Source: Bacteroidaceae bacterium (GTDB taxonomy: Bacteria; Bacteroidota; Bacteroidia; Bacteroidales; Bacteroidaceae). From it: a stretch of 64,000 nucleotides of DNA. The stretch spans positions 62,001 to 126,000 of the forward strand of contig JAFROT010000003.1 of assembly GCA_017429525.1 (NCBI GenBank), given 5' to 3'. The translations under genes and the position numbers were made by a program. Shown one piece after another: positions 42,004 through 51,456 of the stretch; the first letter of the stretch is position 1; every line of letters begins with the position of its first letter. Under the pieces are notes generated by a model. It had not been told where the DNA came from. It ran no database searches and saw only the letters and a program-made list of their open reading frames with translations.

Positions 42004-43803
42004 TTAGTGTAGGGGGGTGAGGGGGTAGATGAGGTTGACGATGAGGATGTTGGCGGTGAGGATGATGATGTCCATGGGAAGTCCGATGCGCACGAAGTCG
42101 CTGAAGCGGTAGCCGCCGGGTCCATAGACGAGCATGTGGGTGGGCGAGCCGATGGGGGTGGCGAAGCTACTGCTGACGCTGATCATCAGTGCGATGAGGA
42201 AGGGCATGGGCTCATAGCCGAGGCGTGTGGCAGCCTCGTACATGATGGGGAAGAACATAGCGCCTGCGGCGGTGTTGGAGATGAACTCGGTGGTGATGTT
42301 GGCGGCGAGGCAGATGGCGGCCATCACGACGATGGGATTGGTGCCGCAGGCGTCGAGGATGCCGCCGGCGAGATGCTCGGCGAGGCCTGTAGTCTGGATG
42401 GCGGTGCCGAGGACGACGGAGGAGGCGAAGATCATGAGTATGTCCCAGTTGATGGCCTTCATGGCTTGGTCGGCATTGCAGCAGCGGCAGATGAGCATGG
42501 CCATGGCGGCGAGGACGGCGCTCTGCAGCAGCGTCATGACTCCCAGGGCTGAGAGGGCCACCATGGCGACCATAATGGCTGCGGAGACGAGGGTGCGGGG
42601 GCCTATGTTGGGCACTTGCGGGGAGTCGAAGAACTGAAGCTGGTCGGCGAGGCGGCTGACGTCGGGCGTGGCGCGGCGGGGGCTTTCGAGCAGCAGCGTG
42701 TCGCCAGCCTGCAGCACCACCTGACGTGGCGACTGTGCTATGCGCTGGCCTCTGCGGGCCACGGCCACGAGGATCATGTTGTTGTCGTGCTCGAAGGTGG
42801 TCTCGCCTAAGGCGCGGCCAATGAGGTTGCTGCCGAAGGTGACGTAGGCTGTGCGCAGCGGGCGGTGCCTGTCGACCTCGCTCGTCGTGAAGACGGGATG
42901 GTCGGCGCTGACGAGTCCGTGGGAGCTCCGCAGCTCGAGCAGCTCGTCGATCTGTCCGGAAAAGATGAGGCGGTCGCCGCCCATGATGGGTTCGTCGTCG
43001 CGCGCGGGGAGGGTCACGTCGTCAAAGTGGGAGATTTCGATGAGGCTGCCGCCGCGCACGGAGGTCAGCCCTGCCTCGGCCACGGTCTGCCCGATGTGGG
43101 CGTTGTCGGCAGGCACCAGCAGTTCCACGGTGTACTCCGACGTCGACTCGAAGGCCGATTCGGGTGCCTTGCGGTCGGGCAGCAGGCGTTGCAGGGCAAT
43201 GATGGTACACACGCCCACCATGAGGCAGAACAGGCCCGGCAGCGTCGTGGAGAGCACGTTCATGGCGTCGGCCGTCTGCTGCTCGTAGAGCCCGGAGATG
43301 ATCAGGTTGGGCGGCGTGCCGATGAGGGTGCACACGCCTCCCATGCCTGCGGCATAGCTCAGGGGGATGAGCAGTTTGGACGGCGAGATGCCGAGCTTTT
43401 TGGACCACATCTTGACGATGCCGACGAACATGGCCACCACGGTGGTATTGCTCAGGAACGAGCTCAGGGCGGCCACGGGAACCATCAGCCGCACGACGGC
43501 CTTGGCATAGCTGCTGGGCTGCCCGAGCAGGCGCTTCACGATCCATTGCAGCACGCCAGTGTGGGTGAGGCCTGCCACGACGACGAAGAGCACGCCGATG
43601 ACTACTACCGACGGTGAGCTGAAGCCCGAGAGGGCATCTTTGGCACTGAGCACTCCTGAGATGAAGAGCACGCCGATGGCGGCAAGGAATACGATGTCTG
43701 TACGCAGTTTGGTGAACAGCAGGGTGGCGAACATGGTCGCGACGGTGGCGATGGTGATCCAGGCGTGGAGGTTGAGGCCGAGAAATAGGATTTCGTTTAG
43801 CAT
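42004..43803 (-). CDS. SLC13/DASS-type permease with two TrkA-C domains
   Basis: 599 residues. N-terminal transporter half includes GFSSPSVVVIGVLFVVVAGL, SSFLSNTTVVAMFVGIV (about 113-129) and GTPPNLIISGLYEQQ (about 163-177). Two cytoplasmic TrkA-C-like domains follow (about 220-400; VELLVPADNAHIGQTVAEA and AYVTFGSNLIGRALGE). The C-terminal half has WDILMIFASSVVLGTAI and EFISNTAAGAMFFPI, mirroring the SNT motif. It moves dicarboxylates, sulfate or another anion with sodium. A 270-base leader precedes the gene (43804-44077), if the -7 box at 44086-44078 is used. Confidence 0.9.
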   Translation of the reverse strand: MLNEILFLGLNLHAWITIATVATMFATLLFTKLRTDIVFLAAIGVLFISGVLSAKDALSGFSSPSVVVIGVLFVVVAGLTHTGVLQWIVKRLLGQPSSYAKAVVRLMVPVAALSSFLSNTTVVAMFVGIVKMWSKKLGISPSKLLIPLSYAAGMGGVCTLIGTPPNLIISGLYEQQTADAMNVLSTTLPGLFCLMVGVCTIIALQRLLPDRKAPESAFESTSEYTVELLVPADNAHIGQTVAEAGLTSVRGGSLIEISHFDDVTLPARDDEPIMGGDRLIFSGQIDELLELRSSHGLVSADHPVFTTSEVDRHRPLRTAYVTFGSNLIGRALGETTFEHDNNMILVAVARRGQRIAQSPRQVVLQAGDTLLLESPRRATPDVSRLADQLQFFDSPQVPNIGPRTLVSAAIMVAMVALSALGVMTLLQSAVLAAMAMLICRCCNADQAMKAINWDILMIFASSVVLGTAIQTTGLAEHLAGGILDACGTNPIVVMAAICLAANITTEFISNTAAGAMFFPIMYEAATRLGYEPMPFLIALMISVSSSFATPIGSPTHMLVYGPGGYRFSDFVRIGLPMDIIILTANILIVNLIYPLTPLH

Positions 43804-44140
43804 TTGTCTTGACGTAATTATTTTTATGATCGATAACTTCGTTTTTTTCTGACAGGGGAAGGCAGATGTGGAGTAAAGTTCAGCCGGGAATGATCATTTT
43901 ATATTTGGCATGAACATAGGAGCTGGCCGGCGCTCCCCTGGGCGGGGCTTGCTTCTCCACTTATGGGGCGGACTCTTGTTGTTATTGCCTTATGTCTTAC
44001 TGAAATAGTCTACTCAGGAATGTGCTTTTAGGATTAAAATATGATTTTGTTTTCTTGTCAATGTGCTTCAAAGCGGGCGCAAAGGTATAAAAAATATGTC
44101 AGATGGCTATCGCTCAGCCCTCTTTTTTTGTTGAGGAGGC
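43804..44140 (-). other. Long non-coding gap with a possible structured leader of the SLC13 gene
   Basis: No open frame of value lies here. On the minus strand the -7-like TACCTTTG at 44084-44077 would produce a leader with GGAGAAGCAAGCCCCGCCC and GGGGAGCGCCGGCCAGCTCC segments (around 43920-43965), which are GC-rich and could fold. Upstream no good -33 is seen. Confidence 0.35.
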
Positions 44141-46426
44141 TCAGAACTCGTAGCCGAGGTTGAGGTAGATGTAGGGTTTCTTGGTGCGGCTGCTGTAGCC
44201 GATGGTGGCGCCGAGGGGGCCAAACATGGTGTTGTAGCAATAGGCTATCTGCCCTCCGAAGATCGTCTTGCTGTTAAAGAGGTCTTTGGTGGTGTCGGCC
44301 TGCTGGGCAGCGGCTACGCGCACGAGGACGTAGTTGTTCTTGGCGATGCGCTGCTGTGCCTGGAGCTGGGCTGCCACGAACTGACGGCTAACGTACTCGA
44401 TGTTGCCGATGCCGGCGAAGGGCATCTGCTGCTCGACGTAGTGACCAAACCAGTCGCCGCCTATGGCATTGCTGAAGACGGGCGGGATGACGCTGCCGAA
44501 GAGCAGGCGCCCGTAGAGCATGGGCTGAAGGGTGAAGCGACTGCCGAAGGTGAACGACATGCGCCAGTTGGCACTCACGTCGCTCATACCGGCTTCCTTG
44601 CCTGTCTTCGTGCCGTCCTCGGAGCGGAGGTTGAGGCGTGCCAGGTCGTTGGTCACGTAGGCGTACTCAGCGCTGAAGCGTGCGCCGTGCGTGGGGAAGT
44701 ACCAGTTGTCCTCGCTGTTGTAGCTGAGGCGTGCGCGGTAGCTGACGAAGTGCTCGTTCTCGAGCGTGACCTGCCTGGATGTCTCGGCGCCGAGTTTGTT
44801 GCGGTAGTGCATGAAGTCCCATCGGAGGCCGAGCTGCAGGTTGAAGTGGCGTAGGTCGAAATTGATGGGGATGAACTCACCCTGGAATTGGTTGTAGCGG
44901 ATGTTGTAGGCGCGTTTGCCTTTCATGTAGATGTCGACGTCGTTGCGGCGGAAAGTGTAGCTGAGGGTGGGTCGTGTGACGCTGCGCGGGTGGATGGTGA
45001 GTTCGCCGCGTGCCATCAGGCGCTTGCCGAGTCGCAGGGTAATGTCGGCGCCGACGGGCACGGCTGTCTTGAGCGGGATGTCGAGGCCCAGCTGCACGGC
45101 GGCATACTCTTCGGTGTCGAAGCGTGCGCCGATGTGGGCCTGTGCGGTCTTGCGGTTGCCTGCAGTGATGACGACGCGCACGGCGTCGCTAGTGGCAGCT
45201 GGCGTGCCCTCGGCGGGCTGTACCTTCTCAGGCACGAGGCGGCACTCAGCTGTCTGGTAGAACAGGTCGACGCGCATGGAGGTGGTGAGTTCCTGCTCCA
45301 GCCGGGCGTCGATGCTGTCGGTCGTGTTGAGGTGGAACTTGTTGCGGAGGAAGCGCTCAGCCTGCGGGGTCATATTCTCGAAGACGAAGGCGGCGACGCG
45401 CATCTTGTCGGTCATCACCCTTGGGCGCAGCGGGTGGAGGAGGGCTGGGCGGAACGAGTCGTCGATGCCGATGCGTCGCTTCAGCGCCAGGATGTCGTCC
45501 CAGTGGCGCATGGCCTCTTCCTCGCCTCGCCGTATGAGCGTGTCGATGGCTTCTTTCGAGAAGCTGGCGGTAGAGTAGCCCTTGGTGTCGACGGTCAGGT
45601 GGAGGTCGGTGATGGCCAGGTTCTCTTCGAGCTTGTTCTTGCAGTTGATGTCGATGATCTGACTGATGATGCTCATGGTGCCGCCCAGGTCGTCGGACTC
45701 CTTGGGCGGTCCCTGCACGGTGACGCCGATGATGATGTCGGCGCCCATCTGGCGTGCGATGTCGGCGGGATAGTTGTTCTTCAGTCCGCCGTCCACGAGA
45801 ACCATGTCGTCCATCCTGACAGGAGCGAAAGCCGCAGGTATGGCCATGGAGGCACGCATAGCCTGCGGCAGGCGTCCGCTGTGGAAGTCGACCTCGGTGT
45901 TGTCGATGATGTTGGTGGCCACGCAGGCGAAGGGGATGCGCAGGTCGCGCGTGAAGGAGAGGGAGTCGGTGTAGCCGATGCAGAGCTTCTGGAACAGTTC
46001 GGCGAGGTTTTTGCCCTTGATGATGCCGCCTGCCTGTGAGCTCTTCTTGCCTATGCTAAGGCCTGTCGAGAGGAGGTAGGTGTTCTGCTTGCGTTGGTCG
46101 CTGAGGCTTTGGCGGTGCAGGTCCTCGCGGTCGGTGATGACGAAGCTCCAGTCCTGAGTGCGGACGATAGAGTCGAGGGAGTTGGCATTGTAACCTATAG
46201 CATAAAGGCCGCCGACGATGCTACCCATTGATGTACCGGTGACGATATCGATGGGGATGCCAGCGCGCTCCAGTACCTTGAGCACGCCGATGTGGGCCAT
46301 GCCTTTAGCTCCACCGCCGCTCAGCACGACGGCCACTCGCCGGCGATGGACGGCAGTGCTGTCGGGGTGGGCGCTTATCGTGGTGCACATCCAGATGGCC
46401 ATGGCGATAATCCAGAGTCTTCTCAT
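44141..46426 (-). CDS. Patatin-like phospholipase fused to an outer-membrane barrel
   Basis: 761 residues from ATG 46426. Signal peptide (LWIIAMAIWMCTTISA). Patatin domain about 28-270: VAVVLSGGGAKGMAHIGVL (oxyanion loop about 32-50), VTGTSMGSIVGGLYAIG (Ser about 66) and LVDGGLKNNYP (Asp about 213). A POTRA-like linker (about 330-400) precedes a C-terminal BamA-type barrel ending GYSSRTKKPYIYLNLGYEF. This is the layout of type Vd autotransporters/PlpD-like lipases. A -7 box (TACTTTTG, 46492-46485) lies 60 bases upstream, divergent from the GH97 gene. Confidence 0.92.
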   Translation of the reverse strand: MRRLWIIAMAIWMCTTISAHPDSTAVHRRRVAVVLSGGGAKGMAHIGVLKVLERAGIPIDIVTGTSMGSIVGGLYAIGYNANSLDSIVRTQDWSFVITDREDLHRQSLSDQRKQNTYLLSTGLSIGKKSSQAGGIIKGKNLAELFQKLCIGYTDSLSFTRDLRIPFACVATNIIDNTEVDFHSGRLPQAMRASMAIPAAFAPVRMDDMVLVDGGLKNNYPADIARQMGADIIIGVTVQGPPKESDDLGGTMSIISQIIDINCKNKLEENLAITDLHLTVDTKGYSTASFSKEAIDTLIRRGEEEAMRHWDDILALKRRIGIDDSFRPALLHPLRPRVMTDKMRVAAFVFENMTPQAERFLRNKFHLNTTDSIDARLEQELTTSMRVDLFYQTAECRLVPEKVQPAEGTPAATSDAVRVVITAGNRKTAQAHIGARFDTEEYAAVQLGLDIPLKTAVPVGADITLRLGKRLMARGELTIHPRSVTRPTLSYTFRRNDVDIYMKGKRAYNIRYNQFQGEFIPINFDLRHFNLQLGLRWDFMHYRNKLGAETSRQVTLENEHFVSYRARLSYNSEDNWYFPTHGARFSAEYAYVTNDLARLNLRSEDGTKTGKEAGMSDVSANWRMSFTFGSRFTLQPMLYGRLLFGSVIPPVFSNAIGGDWFGHYVEQQMPFAGIGNIEYVSRQFVAAQLQAQQRIAKNNYVLVRVAAAQQADTTKDLFNSKTIFGGQIAYCYNTMFGPLGATIGYSSRTKKPYIYLNLGYEF

Positions 46427-46646
46427 GATGACAGTTGTGTTAGTAGGATGATTGTGTGGGCTGCAATCGTCTTGATTGTGGGGACAAAAGTAGGAATAAA
46501 ATCGATAAGTTGGTTGCGACATTACTTTTTTTTGCAGAGAATGGCCGCATTGAAACGTAGTTGAAATAATTTGGTACAGGATGATAAGCGTTTTTCGCGG
46601 CTTTAGCATAATTTTGCAGCCGTAAAAACGCTAAACGAAAAAGAGT

Positions 46647-48452
46647 ATGCGACGAACTGTTCTATTCCTTCTTTCCTGCTGTGTCCTCGGGGCGATGGCA
46701 CAGCAGTCGCCCAATGGCCTGCTGAGGGTAGAGCCGAGGGGGCGGTCGATGGTGGTGAGTTACCGCCAGCAGACAGTGATCGAAGTGGAGACTGCCGTAG
46801 AGATGTCGGCGCTCAGCCGGTGCGAGCCCGAACGGGTAGTGGTTGACTACGAGATGGTGGCCGGCAAGCGGCGCCATTGTACGAACGAGGCCAATGAGTA
46901 CCGATGTGGGCCGTTGGTGGTGCGCGTCTACAACGACGGCGTCGCCTTCCGATTTGAGGGACAAGGCGTCGGCGATGAGGCGCAGACGAGCTATCGTATT
47001 GCCGAGGGTACGCGACGGTGGATGCAACAGTGGTGCGAGGCGTACGAAGGTTTCTATCCCTTCAGCACCACGGCCAAGGTGAAGCCCGTGCCCAGCTTCA
47101 GCGGCACGTTCACATCGGCTGACGGCTATTGCAACCGCTGGGCTTACCCCGCGCTGCTGGAGCCTGCCGACGGCGTGTTTGCCCTCATCACTGAAGCGGG
47201 CATCGAACGCGGACAGAGCGCATCGAGCCTGTACAATGACGGAGAGCGCTTCCGTGTGGTTGAAGATAAGCGTGAACCCCAAGGGGCAGGAGGCGAGGCC
47301 GTGGCCCATACGCCGTGGCGGGTGGTCATCGTGGGCACGTTGGCCGACGTTGTGCAGTCGACACTCGTCACCGACGTCGCCGCCCCTTGTCAGTTGGCTG
47401 ACGTCAGTTGGATCGAGCCGGGCGTCGTGTCGTGGGTCTATTGGGCCTACAACCATGGCTCCAACGATTACAATATAATCAAGCGGTATGTAGACATGGC
47501 TGTCCGACTGCATCTGCCCTACGTGCTCATCGATGCCGAGTGGGACGAGATGCGCGACGGCAAGACCATTGAAGATGCCATCGCCTATGCCCTCGGGCAC
47601 GGCATCAGGCCGATGATCTGGTACAACTCCAGCGTCGGATGGGTGAATGGTGCTCCAGGACCTAAGTATCGGCTGAACAGTCCGGAGGACCGCGAGCGCG
47701 AGTTTGCCTGGTGCCAGCGGTTGGGTGTCGCTGGCGTGAAGATTGACTTCTTCTCGGGCGACACGCAACGGAATATGGACTATTGCCTCGACTTGCTTGA
47801 GTGTGCGGCCCGTCACCGCCTTTTGGTGAACTTCCATGGAGCCACGATTCCCCGTGGTTGGCAGCGCACGTGGCCCCATCTGCTCTCCACCGAGGCCGTC
47901 TATGGGGCCGAGTGGTACAACAATGTAGGAACCTTCACGGCTAAGGCTGCCTGTCACAACGCCACGCTGCCCTTCACGCGCAATGTCATCGGGCCAATGG
48001 ACTATACGCCCTGCGCCTTCAGCGACTCGCAGCACCCTCACATCACGACGCATGCTCATGAGCTGGCGCTGACAGTGCTCTTCGAGAGCGGCCTGCAGCA
48101 CTTGGCTGACCGTCCCGAGAGTTTCCTGGCGCAGCCGCAAGCCGTGCAGGATTTGCTCGGACGGCTGCCTGCTGCCTGGGACGAAACGCGCTACGTGAGC
48201 GGCTACCCTGGCAAGAGTGCCGTCGTGGCGCGTCGCAAAGGCTCCACGTGGTTCGTGGCTGGCATCAATGGCACAGACGAGAACGCATCGCTCGACTGCG
48301 ACCTCGGTTTTATCGGTCGTCGCCGACGCGCCACGCTGTTTGCCGATAGCGGCGATGCCAGTTCGCCGTGGCTCATCAAGCGGCTGAAGCGGCTGCCAGC
48401 CTCCTTCGAGTGTCAGCCTCGCGGCGGTTTCATCTTAGTCATTCAGCAGTAA
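46647..48452 (+). CDS. Glycoside hydrolase family 97 enzyme, exported (retaining type)
   Basis: 601 residues. Signal peptide (LFLLSCCVLGAMAQ). The N-terminal super-sandwich domain (about 25-250) leads to the catalytic TIM barrel. Landmarks: LHLPYVLIDAEWDEM (about 288-302), GVAGVKIDFFSGD (nucleophile Asp about 367) and STEAVYGAEWYN (acid/base Glu about 422). The 55-residue spacing between the two equals that of the retaining alpha-galactosidase-type GH97 subfamily. The C-terminal beta domain (about 500-600) is complete. Its promoter box is TAATTTTG (46609-46616). The 3' end overlaps the convergent M50-like gene by 14 bases. Confidence 0.92.
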   Translation: MRRTVLFLLSCCVLGAMAQQSPNGLLRVEPRGRSMVVSYRQQTVIEVETAVEMSALSRCEPERVVVDYEMVAGKRRHCTNEANEYRCGPLVVRVYNDGVAFRFEGQGVGDEAQTSYRIAEGTRRWMQQWCEAYEGFYPFSTTAKVKPVPSFSGTFTSADGYCNRWAYPALLEPADGVFALITEAGIERGQSASSLYNDGERFRVVEDKREPQGAGGEAVAHTPWRVVIVGTLADVVQSTLVTDVAAPCQLADVSWIEPGVVSWVYWAYNHGSNDYNIIKRYVDMAVRLHLPYVLIDAEWDEMRDGKTIEDAIAYALGHGIRPMIWYNSSVGWVNGAPGPKYRLNSPEDREREFAWCQRLGVAGVKIDFFSGDTQRNMDYCLDLLECAARHRLLVNFHGATIPRGWQRTWPHLLSTEAVYGAEWYNNVGTFTAKAACHNATLPFTRNVIGPMDYTPCAFSDSQHPHITTHAHELALTVLFESGLQHLADRPESFLAQPQAVQDLLGRLPAAWDETRYVSGYPGKSAVVARRKGSTWFVAGINGTDENASLDCDLGFIGRRRRATLFADSGDASSPWLIKRLKRLPASFECQPRGGFILVIQQ

Positions 48453-49599
48453 CCAGTTCCTCCGTGAGCTCGAGGTCCATGGCCACCTCGCCCTGCAGAA
48501 GATAGTCGGTCTGATGCTGGCGCAGAGTGTCGAGTAGCTGACGTGCTCTTGCGTGGTCGTTCTCTAAGCGTAGCGTGGTGGCCACGAGAATGCGCTGTTT
48601 GCTGCTCTGGGTCTTGGCGTATTGGCGCACGTAGGTCGCGATGTCCTTGCTCCAATACGTCCGTGCTTCGTCAATGCGCCCTGTGGCCAGGCAGACGAAG
48701 ACCATCTCAGCCGTCAGTTCTTTCTCGAAGAGGCCGAGCAGCTGATGTCGATGGGCCATGGCATCGGAGAGCAACCGGTTGGCCGCATCCCAGTCACGTT
48801 GGCCTTCGAAATAGGCCACTGCCATCATCTGCCAGTTGGCTTGCAGGCCGTCCGCCCAGTCGATTTGAGCGGCAGTGCCGGGTTGAGGAAACCACTCCGA
48901 GGGCAGGTCCTTGGGCTGCGTGCCCGATTGGACGAGGGCATTGGCCTCGAGCAGGTGGTAGAGCAACTGTTTGTCGGCTGGGCGCGTCTCGAGGTGCAAG
49001 AGGTTGTAGCCGTCGTTGCCGATGCCGCCCATGCGCATCGGGATGCCGTTCGTCAGGGCATAGGTGAAGTTGACGATGAAGGTCATCAGGCAGAACAGTT
49101 CTGACGCCTCTGCGAGTAGGCCTCCGTCCGTAGGTGCATAGCAGTACAGGGTCAAGGCGATGGCAGCCGTGAGCAGGTTCATCACCACGCCGCCGGCATT
49201 GTACCAGCGCGTGTCGATGTCGTCTATCGCACGCAGAGGTGGCCGCATCAGGCATTGTCCGCCAGTGCCGCTCAGGGCGAAGCGCTTCAGGCGGAAGTGG
49301 CCGTCGGTCAGGACGAGGGTGTAGCTGAACACGCGGAACGAGACGAACCTGTAGCCCGTGAGCAGACCGAAGATGAGGTGGCCGCCCTCGTGAACGATGA
49401 TGCCCAACACGCTTGCAACAAAGACCGCCAGAAAGGCTTCGACGATAAGGATGAGTAGGCTCACGGCGCCTATTTGTGCAAACTTGTCCATCAACTGGCT
49501 CCAGCTGATGTCCGTGAACAGCACAGCTGCCCCGCCGCCAATGAGCAGGCCGACGGCACAACTGATGACGAAAGCAAGCACGTAGCGAATGATTTTCAT
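48439..49599 (-). CDS. Membrane protein with M50-like HExxH motif
   Basis: 386 residues. Membrane segments near 5-28, 42-64 and further ones around 130-190. IIVHEGGHLIFGLLTGYRF (about 67-85) has HEGGH, which fits the HExxH zinc motif of site-2 protease-like (M50) families, although the second NxxPxxPLDG motif is not seen; MNLLTAAIALTLY and FTYALTNGIPMRMGGIGNDGYN may replace it. The C-terminal 170 residues are soluble, helical and TPR-like (ANWQMMAVAYFEGQRDWDAANRLLSDA). A -7 box TATCTTTG (49654-49647) is shared with the divergent M61 gene region. Protease function is probable but not certain. Confidence 0.75.
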   Translation of the reverse strand: MKIIRYVLAFVISCAVGLLIGGGAAVLFTDISWSQLMDKFAQIGAVSLLILIVEAFLAVFVASVLGIIVHEGGHLIFGLLTGYRFVSFRVFSYTLVLTDGHFRLKRFALSGTGGQCLMRPPLRAIDDIDTRWYNAGGVVMNLLTAAIALTLYCYAPTDGGLLAEASELFCLMTFIVNFTYALTNGIPMRMGGIGNDGYNLLHLETRPADKQLLYHLLEANALVQSGTQPKDLPSEWFPQPGTAAQIDWADGLQANWQMMAVAYFEGQRDWDAANRLLSDAMAHRHQLLGLFEKELTAEMVFVCLATGRIDEARTYWSKDIATYVRQYAKTQSSKQRILVATTLRLENDHARARQLLDTLRQHQTDYLLQGEVAMDLELTEELVTAE

Positions 49600-49696
49600 A
49601 GGCTTGTGAATGAATGTTTGAAGCAGAATACAGATTTAATTCGGCGCAAAGATACAGCTTTTTGAGCGTCTTCGGCCGAATTATCAGGCTTTTTTC

Positions 49697-49727
49697 TTGG
49701 TCAACAGAAAATAAACCACTACTTTTG
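49697..49727 (+). promoter_or_regulatory. Promoter of the M61 peptidase gene
   Basis: TTG at 49697-49699 and TACTTTTG at 49720-49727, 20 bases apart. The start codon is at 49748. Confidence 0.5.
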
Positions 49728-49747
49728 CCGGAAAAACAAGATTCATC

Positions 49748-51289
49748 ATGACTTCTCGCTTCAGATTTTCTTCTCTCTTGGCCGTGCTCGTCCTCTTGCT
49801 CGCGGCGGCCTGCAACCATCGACAGGCTGACTACCAACTGCTGTACACCGTCAGCCCCGACACCGTTGGCCACTACCTGAACGTAAGCCTTACTTACACC
49901 TCCGACAGCACCCTCCCCCACCCTACCGACGTCGTGCTGACTATGCCTCGTTGGGCGCCAGGGTACTACGAGATGCTCGACTTCGCCAAACACCTGACGG
50001 ACTTCAGTGCGCAGGACACGCAAGGGCAAAAGCTCACATGGCGCAAGGAGGGGCTGAATCGTTGGCGCGTCTCGCTGCCCGAGAACGGACGCATGGAGGT
50101 CACCTATCGCGTTTATGCCAACCAACGCGATGTGGCCTCGAGCCGCGTGGAGCGTGATATCGCCTTCGTTGCGCCAAACGGCGTCTTCATGTACGTGGAC
50201 GGGCAGCAGGCGCACCCCGTGACCGTCCGCTTCCAGTTGCCCGACAACTGGCAGCATATCGCCACCGGTATGAAACCGCATCCCGACGACAGCTGCGCCT
50301 TCACCGTCGCGGACTTCGACATCCTCTATGATTCACCCCTGCTGCTGGGCAATTTCTACGTGAAGAGGTTCGCCCACGAGGGCCACGACTACGAGTTTGC
50401 CCTCGAGACGCCCGACGGAGCTGAGGAGATGCAACTCGAAGACAACTTCAAGCGCATTGTCACGGCCGCCACGCAGATGATGGGCGACGTGCCCTACGAC
50501 AACTACTGCCTCATCCATATGGGCCAAGGTGGCGGTGGGCTCGAGCATCTGAACTCGCAGGCCTGCTACACCGACGGCACCTACCGCTTCGCCACGCGTC
50601 GCGAGGAGGTCAAGTTCCTGGCCTTCGTCGCCCATGAGTACTTCCATCTCTATAACGTCAAGTGCATCCGGCCGGCCGAACTGTGGCCGCTCGACTACGA
50701 CCACGAGGCCATCACGCCGATGCTCTGGGTCAGCGAGGGCCTGACTTGCTACTATGAGTTCCGACTTCTGCGCAATGCCGACATCGCAACGCCCGACGAG
50801 GCGCTGGAACTGCTCTCTACCTATTTCTCGCTCTATGCGCCCCATGAAGGGCAGCGTCATCAGAGCCTGCGGCAGAGCAGCTATGATATATGGCTTAACT
50901 TCATGAACCCCGACGATAACGCGCGCGAGGTACGCATCAACTACTACTTCAAAGGTCCCGTCATCGGTCTGCTCCTCGACATCGACATCCGTCGCAAGAC
51001 CCAGCAGCAGAAGTCGCTCGACGACGTGATGCGCCTGCTCTATCAGCGCTACTACCACGAGCTGCAACGCGGCTTTACCGAAGAAGAGTTCTGGGATGCC
51101 TGTGCCGAAGTGGCTGGCCAGCCGCTCACGGATGTCCGTCGCCTCGTGGACACTACCGACGATATCCCTTACGCCGACTACCTCACCGACGCCGGCCTCC
51201 GCGTGGACACCACCACCTGGAGCATCCTTCGCGTGGACAATCCTACCGCCGAGCAACAGCAGTTCCTCCGAGCCCTCAACTTGGAATAA
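49748..51289 (+). CDS. M61 family metallopeptidase (lipoprotein, no PDZ domain)
   Basis: 513 residues. A lipoprotein signal with lipobox LAAAC (Cys about 22) is visible. An N-terminal beta domain (about 30-190) precedes the M61 catalytic region: GGGGLEHLNSQACY (about 260-273), AFVAHEYFHLYNVK (zinc HEYFH about 296-300) and the distal Glu in WVSEGLTCYYEF. The usual C-terminal PDZ domain of the family (around 600 residues) is missing: the protein ends soon after the helical region. The enzyme cuts glycine-rich or N-terminal residues in the periplasm. Divergent from the M50-like gene. Confidence 0.9.
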   Translation: MTSRFRFSSLLAVLVLLLAAACNHRQADYQLLYTVSPDTVGHYLNVSLTYTSDSTLPHPTDVVLTMPRWAPGYYEMLDFAKHLTDFSAQDTQGQKLTWRKEGLNRWRVSLPENGRMEVTYRVYANQRDVASSRVERDIAFVAPNGVFMYVDGQQAHPVTVRFQLPDNWQHIATGMKPHPDDSCAFTVADFDILYDSPLLLGNFYVKRFAHEGHDYEFALETPDGAEEMQLEDNFKRIVTAATQMMGDVPYDNYCLIHMGQGGGGLEHLNSQACYTDGTYRFATRREEVKFLAFVAHEYFHLYNVKCIRPAELWPLDYDHEAITPMLWVSEGLTCYYEFRLLRNADIATPDEALELLSTYFSLYAPHEGQRHQSLRQSSYDIWLNFMNPDDNAREVRINYYFKGPVIGLLLDIDIRRKTQQQKSLDDVMRLLYQRYYHELQRGFTEEEFWDACAEVAGQPLTDVRRLVDTTDDIPYADYLTDAGLRVDTTTWSILRVDNPTAEQQQFLRALNLE

Positions 51290-51324
51290 AATAAAAAAGG
51301 ACGAATTATTTGTCATTCATCGTT

Positions 51325-51455
51325 CATATCAGGTAACGCTTACCTCTCACTTCTCACCTTTCACGCCCCCCTCCGACTCTCCTGAGGGGGGAGAGAGTGG
51401 ATGCAGCAGGGTAAATATCATTTTTCACTTTTCACCTTATCATTTTTCACTTTCT
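51325..51455. repeat. TTTTCAC-type repeat element, copy 5, with a CT/AG-rich hairpin
   Basis: Begins TCAGGTAACGCTTACCTCTC, then CACTTCTCACCTTTCACG; then a hairpin of CCCCCCTCCGACTCTCC and GGGGGGAGAGAGTGG (51366-51401); then TTTTTCACTTTTCACC and TTTTTCACTTTC up to the ATG at 51457. Only the right-arm sense is present. Confidence 0.65.
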
Positions 51456-51456
51456 C

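Noticed and set aside
46662-48140. 492-codon minus-strand frame opposite GH97
   Set aside because: GH97 motifs on the plus strand are complete; the shadow lacks any known motif.
48794-50281. 495-codon minus-strand frame spanning two genes and their promoter region
   Set aside because: It crosses the start regions of two divergent genes and has shadow-like composition.
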